Assembly: GCA_964510955.1 (NCBI GenBank)
Contig: CAZEDW010000017.1
Location: forward strand, 1-64,000
Length of the DNA: 64,000 nt
Direction of reading: 5' to 3'
DNA from: JAFLCM01 sp964510955
Lineage (GTDB): Bacteria; Planctomycetota; Phycisphaerae; Phycisphaerales; UBA1924
Below are positions 1 to 8,439 of this stretch, piece by piece (positions within the stretch are counted from its first letter, which is position 1; the number at the start of each line of letters is the position of its first letter). The position numbers and the translations under genes are program-made. Below the pieces are notes generated by a model. It was not told where the DNA came from and did no database searches. It was given only the letters and a program-made list of their open reading frames with translations.

Positions 1-619
1 TCCATGCACGCTCAGCAATCCGCAATCGCCGTGCCATACTGTTAGAGGCTCTGAGAGGCTTGACGTCACTGACGACCACGGTGCGATTGCCCTTTATCGC
101 GCCAGATACGGCCGTCTCGCTGGTCATCGTGTACTCGACTTCCAAGGGGCTTCCAGGCCTGGATCGGGCTATGACGCGGAATCTCTCAGGCGGCGCAGCG
201 ACGATCAAGTTGGTCTTCAGGTCACCTTCTTCTGCAATGCCGAGCGCCGCTCGCAGTTCCAGCGCTGCAGCCTGTAGCAACCCCTCATGGGCCGGCCGGA
301 GCACCTGGACCTTTTTCTTGACGGTCACATCCAGCCGTATTAGGTGCAGTGCGCGAACGAGAAGGTTAGATTTTGATTCTGAAGTATTGAAACGACGAGA
401 CATTGATCTCAAATGCGCGCCGGGGTCGATGGCGGCAAAGACGGCGGCCGCCACCAATACCCACCAAAGCCAGTCGCGCAGATTCGGTGGAACAACTTCA
501 ACCGACCGCAACTGCGCCCAAGTGGCCATCCCGAAGAACATGATGGCACTCCACTTTAGTGCGGTGAACAAAAGACCCAGCAGGGATGCAAAACTGATTC
601 GCGCAAGAAGGAACTTCAA
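1..619 (-). CDS. Membrane protein with GAF-like sensor region, 3' part cut by window edge
   Basis: The minus strand is open from 619 to the left edge, giving 206 residues with no stop. The best start is TTG at 619-617, preceded by GGAGAA and a 5-base spacer. Two hydrophobic segments lie at about residues 4-30 and 48-62 (the second contains DWLWWVLVAAAVFAA), so the N-terminus is probably membrane-bound. After a basic linker, residues ~85-190 alternate helix and strand as in a GAF sensor domain (TNLIVAAPP, then VSGAIKGNRTVVVSD). I cannot name the ligand or the output domain, which lies outside the window. The gene sits 25 bases after the transposase stop on the same strand. Plus-strand ORFs here are antisense to it. 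Alternatives are a sensor kinase or a diguanylate cyclase N-terminus. Confidence 0.65.
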   Translation of the reverse strand, partial: MKFLLARISFASLLGLLFTALKWSAIMFFGMATWAQLRSVEVVPPNLRDWLWWVLVAAAVFAAIDPGAHLRSMSRRFNTSESKSNLLVRALHLIRLDVTVKKKVQVLRPAHEGLLQAAALELRAALGIAEEGDLKTNLIVAAPPERFRVIARSRPGSPLEVEYTMTSETAVSGAIKGNRTVVVSDVKPLRASNSMARRLRIAERAW

Positions 620-643
620 TGCAATTCTCCGAGCGGCCAGTAA

Positions 644-1534
644 TCAGATGCGGCGGCGCTTGTATGACCCGCGCCTGAGTGATCCCGCCACAATCATCCT
701 GTTTTCTTCGGCTTGAAGCAACCCGACCAGTTCCTCCAAGGTCCAGACGTGATCCGAGATCCCGGCTTCCATCGCGGGGGTCACGCGGAGCGTTTTATGG
801 ACCCGGCAGAAATTGTAGTGGACCATGTAAAGCGCGACCGCCGCGCGGTGGTTGGCGAGTTTCTTGCTGAAACCGTTGGTCAGGCGGGTAAATCGCCGCA
901 TCCCCATGCGCATCGAGAGGTTCGACCGCTCGACATAGGACGTGGAAACGTCCTCCATGACCGGCTGACCGCACACGCGCATTGGCTTGGCACCCAAGCA
1001 CTCGCACGGGCTGTAGCGGGCTTCCCCGTCGCGGGGAGCGCCGTAGACCTTCACCAGTTGGGCATAGTCCACCTTCCAGCCGAACGCCGAGCCGACGGCA
1101 CGCTCGTAGACGTTGTGGCCGTCGGTGGTCAGTTGAACGCGGTTGCCGAGACGGCCGGCCAAATCGTGCATGAAGTTGGTGGCGCACTCGGCGTCACGAT
1201 CCCCGATGTACCACGACACCATGAGTTTGGAGTCGGCGTCGATAGCCGTCCAAGTCCACACCGAGCCGACGCCCGGCTCACCGCGCATCGACGCCGGGAG
1301 GTTCTTGTCTTTGGCGTAGCAGAACGACCAGATTTCATCCGCCTGGATGCGCTCGCTCTGGAGGTTCCGCACGGTGCGGTCGTGGAAGTCCTCGCAGACT
1401 TCACCCATATCGACCAGCAGTTTGGTGATCGTGTTGATGCTCACCCCGAACATGCGGGAGGTGGACCGAAGGCTGTTCCCCTCGACCAGAGCCGAGACGA
1501 TGCGGACGCGGGTTTCGAGTGGCAGCACGTTCAT
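644..1534 (-). CDS. IS1-family-type DDE transposase
   Basis: A 296-residue protein with an N-terminal helix-turn-helix (about residues 15-45, STSRMFGVSINTITKLL) followed by a DDE integrase fold. Candidate catalytic residues are Asp99 (TAIDAD), Asp138 (TTDGHN) and Glu202 (YVERSN); the C-terminal LANHRAAVALYMVHYNFCR stretch is typical of IS1-like enzymes. It would cut and join element ends. The reading frame is intact. I found no convincing terminal inverted repeats or target duplication on either side, so this may be a degenerate or immobilised copy rather than a complete insertion sequence. Its start is 118 bases from the divergent gene at 1653, and it ends just ahead of the partial membrane gene. 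Together these suggest an accessory island. Confidence 0.8.
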   Translation of the reverse strand: MNVLPLETRVRIVSALVEGNSLRSTSRMFGVSINTITKLLVDMGEVCEDFHDRTVRNLQSERIQADEIWSFCYAKDKNLPASMRGEPGVGSVWTWTAIDADSKLMVSWYIGDRDAECATNFMHDLAGRLGNRVQLTTDGHNVYERAVGSAFGWKVDYAQLVKVYGAPRDGEARYSPCECLGAKPMRVCGQPVMEDVSTSYVERSNLSMRMGMRRFTRLTNGFSKKLANHRAAVALYMVHYNFCRVHKTLRVTPAMEAGISDHVWTLEELVGLLQAEENRMIVAGSLRRGSYKRRRI

Positions 1535-1617
1535 ACCTCTATTATGCTTGACCGCTTAGGGATTTCAAGCGAAATCAGCCGATTCTGAAAGATTCCAGAA
1601 AAAAACATAGCCAGAAG

Positions 1618-1646
1618 TTGCAAATCCGTCCAGTGTCTGGTAGGAT
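1618..1646 (+). promoter_or_regulatory. Sigma-70-type promoter giving a leaderless transcript
   Basis: TTGCAA at 1618-1623 and TAGGAT at 1641-1646 are separated by 17 bases. The ATG of the next gene begins only 7 bases after the -10 element, where transcription would be expected to start. No Shine-Dalgarno sequence fits, so the mRNA is probably leaderless. Seen directly from sequence; not experimentally known. Confidence 0.6.
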
Positions 1647-1652
1647 CCGGCC

Positions 1653-2291
1653 ATGAACTACGACGAAATGCTGTATCCGGAAGGCGGCGAGATCATTCAG
1701 GCCGCGATTGAGCGCCACCCCGGCGCGCTGGCCTACGCCTGCGAGGCTGTGGCTCTGGCTCACTTGGCTTTTCGGGCCAAGCGCGACTACGAATCCCAGT
1801 TTGTTCCGGGGGTCCCCTGCATCAGGAAGGTCAGGACCGAGATCAACGACGACGCCTGGAGGTACATGCGGATGCTCGGCGAGCCGCTCGTGTCAGCCGG
1901 GTTGATCCGCGAGTTCACATCCGTCGAGGGCGGGGACATGATGGTTCTCAACGATGGGATGCATGTGCGGATGAAGAAGGGTACGCCTGCGGGTAACACT
2001 TCCAACCACACCAGCGGGCGGACGATCCAGATGGAGCGGTCGGCCCAAGATGCCTGTCTGTTTTCTGGAGCCAGCCCGCTTGATGTGGCGATTCGGGATG
2101 GCGTCGTGTTCGATGTCGTGTTTGTCGCTGGCAGAGCCATGGGTGACTACCTTCACGTCGGGCTGAAGATGGCGGCGTTGGACTACAGCCCGTTCTTGGT
2201 CGTCGATCCTCCCAGCGCCGAGCAACTCCGGGCCGTTTCGCCGCAAGCATTTGACTTGCTGACCGACGCGCGGCAGAAGTTCGGAGCCTGA
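1653..2291 (+). CDS. Unknown protein, first gene of a two-gene unit with an XRE-ImmA/IrrE protein
   Basis: A soluble 212-residue protein with no signal peptide or membrane segment and no family I recognise. The N-terminal half looks mainly helical (residues 10-50 and 62-90). The C-terminal half is strand-rich (VFDVVFVAGRAMGDYLHVGLK) and ends near a predicted helix. Its stop is 2 bases before the ATG of the regulator-protease at 2294, so the two are almost certainly co-transcribed from the promoter at 1618. Such pairings occur in toxin-antitoxin and stress-response modules, where ImmA/IrrE proteases cleave a partner or repressor; this gene could be the effector or the substrate. That role is inference only. 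Base composition is less GC-rich than the housekeeping genes, fitting transfer. Confidence 0.75.
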   Translation: MNYDEMLYPEGGEIIQAAIERHPGALAYACEAVALAHLAFRAKRDYESQFVPGVPCIRKVRTEINDDAWRYMRMLGEPLVSAGLIREFTSVEGGDMMVLNDGMHVRMKKGTPAGNTSNHTSGRTIQMERSAQDACLFSGASPLDVAIRDGVVFDVVFVAGRAMGDYLHVGLKMAALDYSPFLVVDPPSAEQLRAVSPQAFDLLTDARQKFGA

Positions 2292-2293
2292 GC

Positions 2294-3394
2294 ATGCCCC
2301 ATATTGATCCATCGACGTTGAAGGCCGCACGACTCGCACAGGGCATGACACTGGCGACGCTTGCGGAGAAAAGTCGTCTCAGCGCACCGACCATTTCACG
2401 ACTTGAGAACGGAAGTCGTGAATCGACAGACGAAGAAACCGATTCCCTTGCTCTCGCGCTTGGGATGTTCCCGTCCGCCCTTTGCCGTACTCTCGTGTCG
2501 GAGCGACTTGGCCTCTCGGCTTTCTATCACCGAAAGTTGAGTACGGCAGGAGCCAAAGTCGTAGATCGAATCGAGAATCAGTGTGTGCTTGATGCGGTCG
2601 CACTTCGTGATTTGTTCGGCATGGTTGACCTTGTCAACCCCGAATCGTCGCTGACAATCCATCTCGATGAGGCCAAAGGCGATCCCGAACAGGCGGCGCG
2701 CATGACTCGGCAGAGGTGGGGCATCGGCCGCGGTCCCATCCGCGATGTATTTGCTGTAGTCGAGAAGGCGGGCTGTATCGTCATCCACTTCGACTTCGGC
2801 ATTCCAGAGATGGATGCGATGTACCAGAGAGTTCGCGGAGTTCCGCCGATCTTTTGGGTCAACTCAAGGAAGCCACTTGAGCGCGTGCGCTGGAGCGTCG
2901 CTCACGAACTTGGACACCTGGTGCTTCACGAAGAAGAGCCCGTGGATGAAAAACTTGCCGAAGAGCAGGCGGATGCTTTCGCCCGGGAGTTTCTTATGCC
3001 CGCCGCAGACTTCCGAGGGGAATGTCCGTCCCGACTCGGATTGCCACAACTGGTGGAGTTGAAGCGCCGTTGGCGATGCTCCATGGTGGCGATTGCTCGG
3101 CGTGCCGAGCGGGTTGGACGCATCACCCCGGACCAGTTGCGAAACATAATGATCAGTTTCAGCAAGCAGGGATGGCGAAAGCAGGAGCCTTATCCAGTCT
3201 TTGGAGAGACGCCGACCGTTCTCGCCGAGACGATTCGGCGCTGCATGAGGGAATGTAATCTCTCTGACGTAGAACTTGCGGAGCGATTGGCGATCAGCGT
3301 AGAACAGGTCCGTGCTTGGCAGCAGCCTTTTCCGGGCCACGCGCCGCGTGTTGGCGACGACTCGCCAAGGTTACGACTCGCTGGCGGGTTTTGA
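2294..3394 (+). CDS. XRE-family regulator fused to an ImmA/IrrE metallopeptidase domain
   Basis: A 366-residue two-domain protein. Residues ~6-62 form an XRE helix-turn-helix (MTLATLAEKSRLSAPTISRL). Residues ~150-250 form an M78 peptidase domain with the zinc motif HELGH (His204, Glu205, His208) and a downstream EQADAFAREFLMP segment supplying the third ligand. The family includes ImmA, which cleaves the ImmR repressor of ICEBs1, and IrrE/PprI, which cleaves DdrO in Deinococcus. A second short helix-turn-helix-like segment lies near residue 320 (LSDVELAERLAISVEQV). It follows the unknown gene by 2 bases and overlaps the convergent small gene by 24 bases. It may autoregulate the unit and respond to DNA damage or stress; the substrate is unknown. 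Confidence 0.88.
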   Translation: MPHIDPSTLKAARLAQGMTLATLAEKSRLSAPTISRLENGSRESTDEETDSLALALGMFPSALCRTLVSERLGLSAFYHRKLSTAGAKVVDRIENQCVLDAVALRDLFGMVDLVNPESSLTIHLDEAKGDPEQAARMTRQRWGIGRGPIRDVFAVVEKAGCIVIHFDFGIPEMDAMYQRVRGVPPIFWVNSRKPLERVRWSVAHELGHLVLHEEEPVDEKLAEEQADAFAREFLMPAADFRGECPSRLGLPQLVELKRRWRCSMVAIARRAERVGRITPDQLRNIMISFSKQGWRKQEPYPVFGETPTVLAETIRRCMRECNLSDVELAERLAISVEQVRAWQQPFPGHAPRVGDDSPRLRLAGGF

Positions 3395-3640
3395 TTCCCA
3401 CCGCTTTGCTGCGGCCTTCTTCGCAATCGCTTTCCGCTTCGCCGGGCTGAGTTTCTCGGCCCGAGCCTTGCCGCCCTTCAACCCTCCCAGCCGACCAAGC
3501 GCGACCGCTGCCGGGTTCTTGGTGGTCTCGGGCGTGGCGGGCGTCTTGGGCTTCTCCCCGGTCGCCTCGGCGAGCACGCGCTCCGCAATCTTGATCGGGT
3601 CGAACTGGGCACCGCGGGGCTTGCTTGAGCGCTTGGGCAT
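3371..3640 (-). CDS. Small basic Lys/Ala-rich protein (KGG-type)
   Basis: Eighty-nine residues from ATG 3640; an in-frame ATG at 3691 would add 17 residues that look noncoding. The protein carries LGRLGGLKGGKARAEKLS and then a Lys/Ala-rich helix (KRKAIAKKAAAKRW), the pattern of short conserved bacterial proteins with KGG-like repeats, often linked to nucleic-acid binding or stress. Function is not established. Its 3' end overlaps the end of the XRE-ImmA gene by 24 bases in convergent orientation. Confidence 0.7.
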   Translation of the reverse strand: MPKRSSKPRGAQFDPIKIAERVLAEATGEKPKTPATPETTKNPAAVALGRLGGLKGGKARAEKLSPAKRKAIAKKAAAKRWESKPASES

Positions 3641-3785
3641 GCCCCAACTGTACCACGAGCGCCGCACGCGGCAAACGCGGTCAGGATTCAAACTGAGACA
3701 CTACCAAAAACCGGCGGGCGTTCGTCCGGGACGGAAAAGGTCCGTAGAATCTTGGCCCCCGTTTTTTGCGCGGGGACTCTTGTTC

Positions 3786-3858
3786 GGGAGCGTAGCTCAG
3801 TCGGTAGAGCAACGGCCTTTTAAGCCGCAGGTCCTGGGTTCGAATCCCAGCGCTCCCA
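3786..3858 (+). tRNA. tRNA-Lys(TTT)
   Basis: A full cloverleaf can be drawn: acceptor GGGAGCG pairs with CGCTCCC at 3851-3857, the D stem is GCTC/GAGC, the anticodon loop CTTTTAA places TTT at 3819-3821, and the T stem CTGGG/CCCAG encloses TTCGAAT. The discriminator base is A3858. CCA is not encoded. The top pair of the anticodon stem is an A-C mismatch. A TAGAAT box at 3745-3750, preceded by a weak TTCGTC, may be its promoter. Confidence 0.97.
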
Positions 3859-3868
3859 TTGGAATCCA

Positions 3869-3898
3869 GCCGGCACGGGGTTCAGGCCCGTGACCGGC
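3869..3898 (+). terminator. Hairpin after tRNA-Lys
   Basis: GCCGGCACGGG (3869-3879) pairs with CCCGTG-A-CCGGC (3887-3898), an 11-pair stem with one bulged A and a 7-base loop. It lies 11 bases after the tRNA. No T-run follows, so it may end or process the tRNA transcript rather than act as a classical intrinsic terminator. Confidence 0.5.
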
Positions 3899-3923
3899 GC
3901 AGAAGAACACAGGCCGGAACCCT

Positions 3924-6900
3924 GTGCCTCCGCTTGAACTCAAGGATGGAGAGACGGTCATCGAACTGCTCGTGATGCACGCGGTATGGACGGGGGGAAG
4001 CCTGCACCTGTGGGCGGAGGCGGCGCGTGAACCCGTGCCGGTCGGCGCGGGCGAGGAGCCGGCCGCCGGCGCGCCGAGCGGGCCGCTCTGGGCCGAGTCG
4101 GCCGAGCTGCTGGACTGGCTGACGCGAGCGTGCCCGACGGGCCTGGGCGCCGAGCGGTCCAGCGTGCAGTTGATGCTGCCGGCTCATTCGGGGGCGCCGA
4201 TCCCCAGCGACAAGATGGAGCACTGGTCCGGGCACGGCGCGGCGCGGAACGGCGAAGCGGGCGAGCGCGGCCTCCAGGCCTTCACGGTCCCCTCGGTGCG
4301 CGTGTCGGCCCTTCACGCGCCCTTGTGGCTGGAGGCTCTTGAGGACGCGGCGAGCCGCTCCGAAGAGGACCTCATCGACCAGGAATCCGGCCACCAGGCC
4401 CCCGCCGCCGCGACGCTCGAGGCGGGCGACTCGCTGCGCTTCTACGCCGCCGCTGCGCGCCTCGCCCGGGCACTGCTGGTCGAGCAGCGCTACGTCCCCA
4501 TGGCCACCCAGGACGCGACGGCCCCGATGTCGCCAGCCAAGGCGTCGTGGCAGGCGTGGTTGAGCGACGAGCAGACGCTCCAGCGCGTGGGGCTGCTGCT
4601 CCAGGCGATGCCCCCCTCGGCCCGGGCGTCCTGCGACGGGCTGAAGCACAACCCGCTGGCGATCATCAGCGAGATGCTGACTTCCGTGGTGAACGAGTGG
4701 TCGCGTGCCGCGCTCGGCGCCGAGACGATGATCGACGCCCTCGACGGGCGCGACGCCAGGGCCGACCCGCACGTCGGCCTTCTTCGCGGCCTGCTCGCCG
4801 ACGCCGACACCGTGGACCCCGAGGCCGGACGGAAGTTTCAGATCGCGCGCCACGTCCGGCGCTGGATCGGCGGGCTGGAAGAGCGCGGCGCCAGCGGGCA
4901 ATGGCGGCTGTGCCTGAGGCTCAACGAGCCGCTGTCGCTCGCGGGCCTCTCGGACCTCGCGCCGCCCGGCGACGACATCGTGTGGGATGTTTCGATCCAC
5001 CTGCAGTCGCTGGAGAACGAGTCGATCATCGTTGACGCCGAGGACATCTGGGCGCTCAACACCGACAGCGCGTCGATCGAGGGCCAGCGGATGGACCAGC
5101 CGCAGGAGCTGCTGCTGGGCGAGCTGGGCAGGGCCGCCCGCCTGTGGAAGCCGCTGGAATCGACGCTGAGCGAATCAACCCCGACCCAGATCGAGCTCCA
5201 CACGCGGCAGGCGTACGAGTTTCTGCGCGAGATCAGGCCCATCCTGCTGGAGCAGGGGTTCGGTGTTCTCTCGCCGGAGTGGTGGGACACACCCGCGGCA
5301 CGCCTGGGGGCGCGCCTCAAGCTCGATTCCGGCCCCGAGGCCGGTCCGCCCGGTTCGGGCCCCTCGGCGCCCACAGCCGGCACCGCCGCGGTGGGCCTTT
5401 CGGCCCTCGTCGGCTACCAGTGGCAGCTCGCCATCGGCGACACGCCGCTTTCGCTGCAGGAGTTCGAGGCCCTGGCCGCCAAGCGCGCTCCGCTGGTCCG
5501 CGTCAACGGGCGCTGGGTCGAGGTGCGCCCGGAAGACGTGCGCGCGGCGGTTGAGTTCATCAAGAAAAACCCCGGCGGCGAGATGCGCGTCGGCGAGGCT
5601 CTCCGCATCGCCTTCGCGTCCGATGTCTCCCACACCGGGGTGCCCATCCTGGGCATCGACGCCAGCGGCTGGATCAAGGGCGTCCTCGACGGCGCCACCA
5701 GCGACAACTCGGCCCTCACGGTGATCCAACCTCCCGCCGGGTTCCACGGCGACCTCCGCCCCTACCAGGTGCGCGGACTGTCGTGGATGGCGTTCCTCGA
5801 CCGGGTCGGCCTGGGCCCCTGCCTGGCCGACGACATGGGACTGGGCAAGACCATCCAGTTGCTCGCCATGCTGCTCTACGAGCGCGAGGAGGCCGCCAAG
5901 GCCGGAGCGGTTGTCCCGCCCACGCTCTTGGTGGTGCCCATGTCAATCGTCGGCAACTGGACGCGCGAGGCCGAGCGGTTCGCCCCCAGCCTGCGGGTGC
6001 TGGTGCACCACGGCACCGAACGTAAGAGCGGCGAGTCGTTCCTGCACGCCGTGCTCAAGTCTGACCTTGTCGTCACGACGTACGCACTCGCCAACCGCGA
6101 CTACGACGAGCTCTCCAAGGCCCCGTGGCACCGCGTGGTGCTCGACGAGGCCCAGAACATCAAGAACCCGCAGGCCAAGCAGAGCCGCGCCGTGCGGAAC
6201 CTCGACGCCCCGCGCCGCATCGCCCTCACCGGCACGCCGCTGGAAAACCGCCTCAGTGAGCTGTGGTCGATCCTTGATTTCTGCAACCCCGGCCTCATGG
6301 GCGGCAGCGAGGAGTTCCGGCGCAACTTCGCGGTGCCCATCGAGCGGTACCACGACAAGCAGCGCTCGCGCCAGCTCAAGAGCCTGGTCCGCCCCTTCGT
6401 GCTGCGCCGATTGAAGACCGACCCCAGCGTCATCACCGACCTGCCGCCCAAGGTCGAGACCAAGGAGTTCTGCCGCCTCACGACCGAGCAGGCCACGCTC
6501 TACGAGAACTGCGTGAAGACAATGCTCGGCGAGGTGGAGCGCGCCGAGGGCATCCGTCGGCGCGGCATCGTGCTCACCACGCTCATCCGCCTCAAGCAGA
6601 TCTGCAACCACCCCGCCCAGTTCCTCAAGGGGCGCGCCGAGGGTGAGGGTTCGGTCGAGGGGGATATCACGCTCGACGCCCGCTCCATCGTCGCGACCCG
6701 CTCGGGCAAGTGCATCCGCCTGCTGGAGATGCTCGACGAGGTGCTCGCCTCCAACGCCCAGGCCCTGGTGTTCACCCAGTTCCGCCAGATGGGGTCGATC
6801 CTCGCCGCCCTGCTCAGGCACACCTTCGACAAGGACGTTCTGTTCCTGCACGGCGGCGTGCCGCAGAAGCAGCGCGACGCGATGGTCGCCCGCTTCCAGA

Positions 6901-7250
6901 AGGCCGACGGCTCGGCGCCAGTCTTTGTGCTCAGCCTCAAGGCCGGCGGCGTGGGCCTCAACCTGACCGGCGCGAGCCACGTCTTCCACTTCGACCGCTG
7001 GTGGAACCCCGCGGTGGAAAACCAGGCCACCGACCGCGCCTACCGCATCGGCCAGAACAAGACCGTCAACGTCCACAAGTTCATCGTCAGCGGCACGCTC
7101 GAAGAGCGGATCGACCAGATGATCGAGGGCAAGATCGCCCTGGCCGAAGACGTGATCGGTTCGGGCGAGGAGTGGCTGACCGAACTCTCAACGTCTCAGC
7201 TCCGCGAGCTGCTTTCACTGCGACCCGACGCCGTGGTGGAGGAGGAGTGA
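3924..7250 (+). CDS. SNF2/SWI2-family DEAD-like helicase/ATPase
   Basis: An 1108-residue protein from the GTG at 3924; an internal ATG at 3975 (MHAVWTGGSLHLWAE) matches the usual N-terminus of the bacterial family and may be the true start. The N-terminal ~550 residues are the SNF2-associated region of bacterial members. The ATPase motor follows: motif I DDMGLGKT at about 636-643, motif II DEAQ near 738, SALTGTPLEN-type motif III (here IALTGTPLENRL), and motif VI ATDRAYRIGQ near 1035. SNF2 motors translocate on double-stranded DNA and remodel protein-DNA complexes. The SWIM-finger gene starts 2 bases after its stop, a common bacterial pairing, so the two probably form one complex. The precise role (repair, transcription recycling or defence) is not shown. 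Confidence 0.93.
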   Translation: MPPLELKDGETVIELLVMHAVWTGGSLHLWAEAAREPVPVGAGEEPAAGAPSGPLWAESAELLDWLTRACPTGLGAERSSVQLMLPAHSGAPIPSDKMEHWSGHGAARNGEAGERGLQAFTVPSVRVSALHAPLWLEALEDAASRSEEDLIDQESGHQAPAAATLEAGDSLRFYAAAARLARALLVEQRYVPMATQDATAPMSPAKASWQAWLSDEQTLQRVGLLLQAMPPSARASCDGLKHNPLAIISEMLTSVVNEWSRAALGAETMIDALDGRDARADPHVGLLRGLLADADTVDPEAGRKFQIARHVRRWIGGLEERGASGQWRLCLRLNEPLSLAGLSDLAPPGDDIVWDVSIHLQSLENESIIVDAEDIWALNTDSASIEGQRMDQPQELLLGELGRAARLWKPLESTLSESTPTQIELHTRQAYEFLREIRPILLEQGFGVLSPEWWDTPAARLGARLKLDSGPEAGPPGSGPSAPTAGTAAVGLSALVGYQWQLAIGDTPLSLQEFEALAAKRAPLVRVNGRWVEVRPEDVRAAVEFIKKNPGGEMRVGEALRIAFASDVSHTGVPILGIDASGWIKGVLDGATSDNSALTVIQPPAGFHGDLRPYQVRGLSWMAFLDRVGLGPCLADDMGLGKTIQLLAMLLYEREEAAKAGAVVPPTLLVVPMSIVGNWTREAERFAPSLRVLVHHGTERKSGESFLHAVLKSDLVVTTYALANRDYDELSKAPWHRVVLDEAQNIKNPQAKQSRAVRNLDAPRRIALTGTPLENRLSELWSILDFCNPGLMGGSEEFRRNFAVPIERYHDKQRSRQLKSLVRPFVLRRLKTDPSVITDLPPKVETKEFCRLTTEQATLYENCVKTMLGEVERAEGIRRRGIVLTTLIRLKQICNHPAQFLKGRAEGEGSVEGDITLDARSIVATRSGKCIRLLEMLDEVLASNAQALVFTQFRQMGSILAALLRHTFDKDVLFLHGGVPQKQRDAMVARFQKADGSAPVFVLSLKAGGVGLNLTGASHVFHFDRWWNPAVENQATDRAYRIGQNKTVNVHKFIVSGTLEERIDQMIEGKIALAEDVIGSGEEWLTELSTSQLRELLSLRPDAVVEEE

Positions 7251-7252
7251 GC

Positions 7253-8323
7253 ATGGAACCCAGACGATTTGTTCCACAGCCCAAGCCCCTGCCAGAAAAG
7301 CCCCGCAAGGTGCGCGGCGGCATCCGCCTCGCCGGCGCCTCGTGGCCGGTGCCGATGGGCTGGGCGGCGACCAACTGGATCAACGCCGTCACCACCGCCG
7401 CCGGAGCCGACGTCTTGGCGCAGGGGATCGAATACGCCCGCGGCGCCCAGACGCGGACGCTCAGCATCGAGCCCGGGCGCGTGCTCGGCGAGGTGCAGGG
7501 GCGCGCCTTCAAGCCGCTGCGGGCGCTGATCGAGTACACCCCGTTCACCGATGAGCAGTGGCACGCCGTGGAAGCCGCGATGTCAGAGCAGGCGGTGTAC
7601 GCCGCCAAGCTGCTGGCGCACGAGGTGCCAGAGAACATCCAGGACGTCTTCGCGCCGCTGGGGCTGTCGCTTTACCCCGGCGAGCTGCCAGCGGGCGAGA
7701 CCAAGGAGCGGGGCGGCGTCCGCGTCTCGTGCACCTGCGGGCACCCGCACGCCTGGTGCAAGCACCTGGTCTGCGTCGCGCTGCTGCTCGCCGAGCGGCT
7801 GGACAAGAACCCCTTCCTCATTTTCACGCTCCGGGGTCTGCCCGGCGACGAGCTGATCGAACGGCTCCGCTCGCGCCGCGCCGCGACGCAGGGCGGCGAC
7901 ATGTTCACCCAGTCGTTGGCGCAGCGTCTGGCCGAGATGGGCCTCGCCCCCGGTTCGCGGGCCAAGCCCGCGGCGGATGAAGGCCCCTCAGTGCCCGACG
8001 ATCAGCACGAATCCCTCCCAACCGGACGAGGAGCGGTCACCTCCACCTTGCCGCTGGATGCTTGCCTTGACGCCTTCTGGGACATGGGCCCCGGGCTGGC
8101 GGAGCTTGACACGCCGCTCCGCCCGCCGGAAGTCACGCACGCGCTGCTCCGCCGATTAGGCCCCAGCCCGTTCAAAGAGGGGAAGTTCCCCCTCGTCGGG
8201 CTGCTGGCGACGTGCTACGAGACGATTTCAAAGGCCGCGATCGAGGGCCGGGTAGGGCCCACAGCTCCGAGCACGCTGGGCGTAGAACAACCGACGACTC
8301 CGGCGGCCGACGAAACCCGCTGA
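7253..8323 (+). CDS. SWIM zinc-finger protein, partner of the SNF2 ATPase
   Basis: A 356-residue protein from ATG 7253, which follows GGAGGAG; the frame is open further upstream inside the helicase gene, but that part is a shadow. The SWIM zinc motif C-x-C-x6-C-x-H lies near residues 159-170 (SCTCGHPHAWCKH). It is followed by a helical segment (LLLAERLDKNPFLIF), as usual in bacterial SWIM proteins encoded next to SNF2 helicases. SWIM domains bind DNA or protein. The C-terminal third is Pro/Ala-rich and less conserved in appearance. Stop-to-start spacing to the helicase is 2 bases, indicating co-expression. Confidence 0.88.
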   Translation: MEPRRFVPQPKPLPEKPRKVRGGIRLAGASWPVPMGWAATNWINAVTTAAGADVLAQGIEYARGAQTRTLSIEPGRVLGEVQGRAFKPLRALIEYTPFTDEQWHAVEAAMSEQAVYAAKLLAHEVPENIQDVFAPLGLSLYPGELPAGETKERGGVRVSCTCGHPHAWCKHLVCVALLLAERLDKNPFLIFTLRGLPGDELIERLRSRRAATQGGDMFTQSLAQRLAEMGLAPGSRAKPAADEGPSVPDDQHESLPTGRGAVTSTLPLDACLDAFWDMGPGLAELDTPLRPPEVTHALLRRLGPSPFKEGKFPLVGLLATCYETISKAAIEGRVGPTAPSTLGVEQPTTPAADETR

Positions 8324-8439
8324 CACACTGTCGGCGGTCGCTCCTGGGGCCGTCGCACGCCGGTCGTCAATAGCTCCCGAGCGTCGTATGCTGCTGCTCG
8401 CTCGATTTGCCCCCCACCGAACAACTCGCGAACACTCCC

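Noticed and set aside
60..716. Plus-strand ORF of 218 residues
   Set aside because: It is antisense to the minus-strand membrane/GAF-like gene and the end of the transposase; composition is low-complexity and matches no family.
644..1534. Complete IS1-type element with terminal repeats
   Set aside because: No inverted repeats or target duplication could be aligned on both sides; only the transposase is supported.
1788..1799. CGAATCCCAG match to the tRNA-Lys 3' end, as a possible attachment-site duplicate
   Set aside because: Only 10 bases match, the position is inside a coding gene, and no integrase is present.
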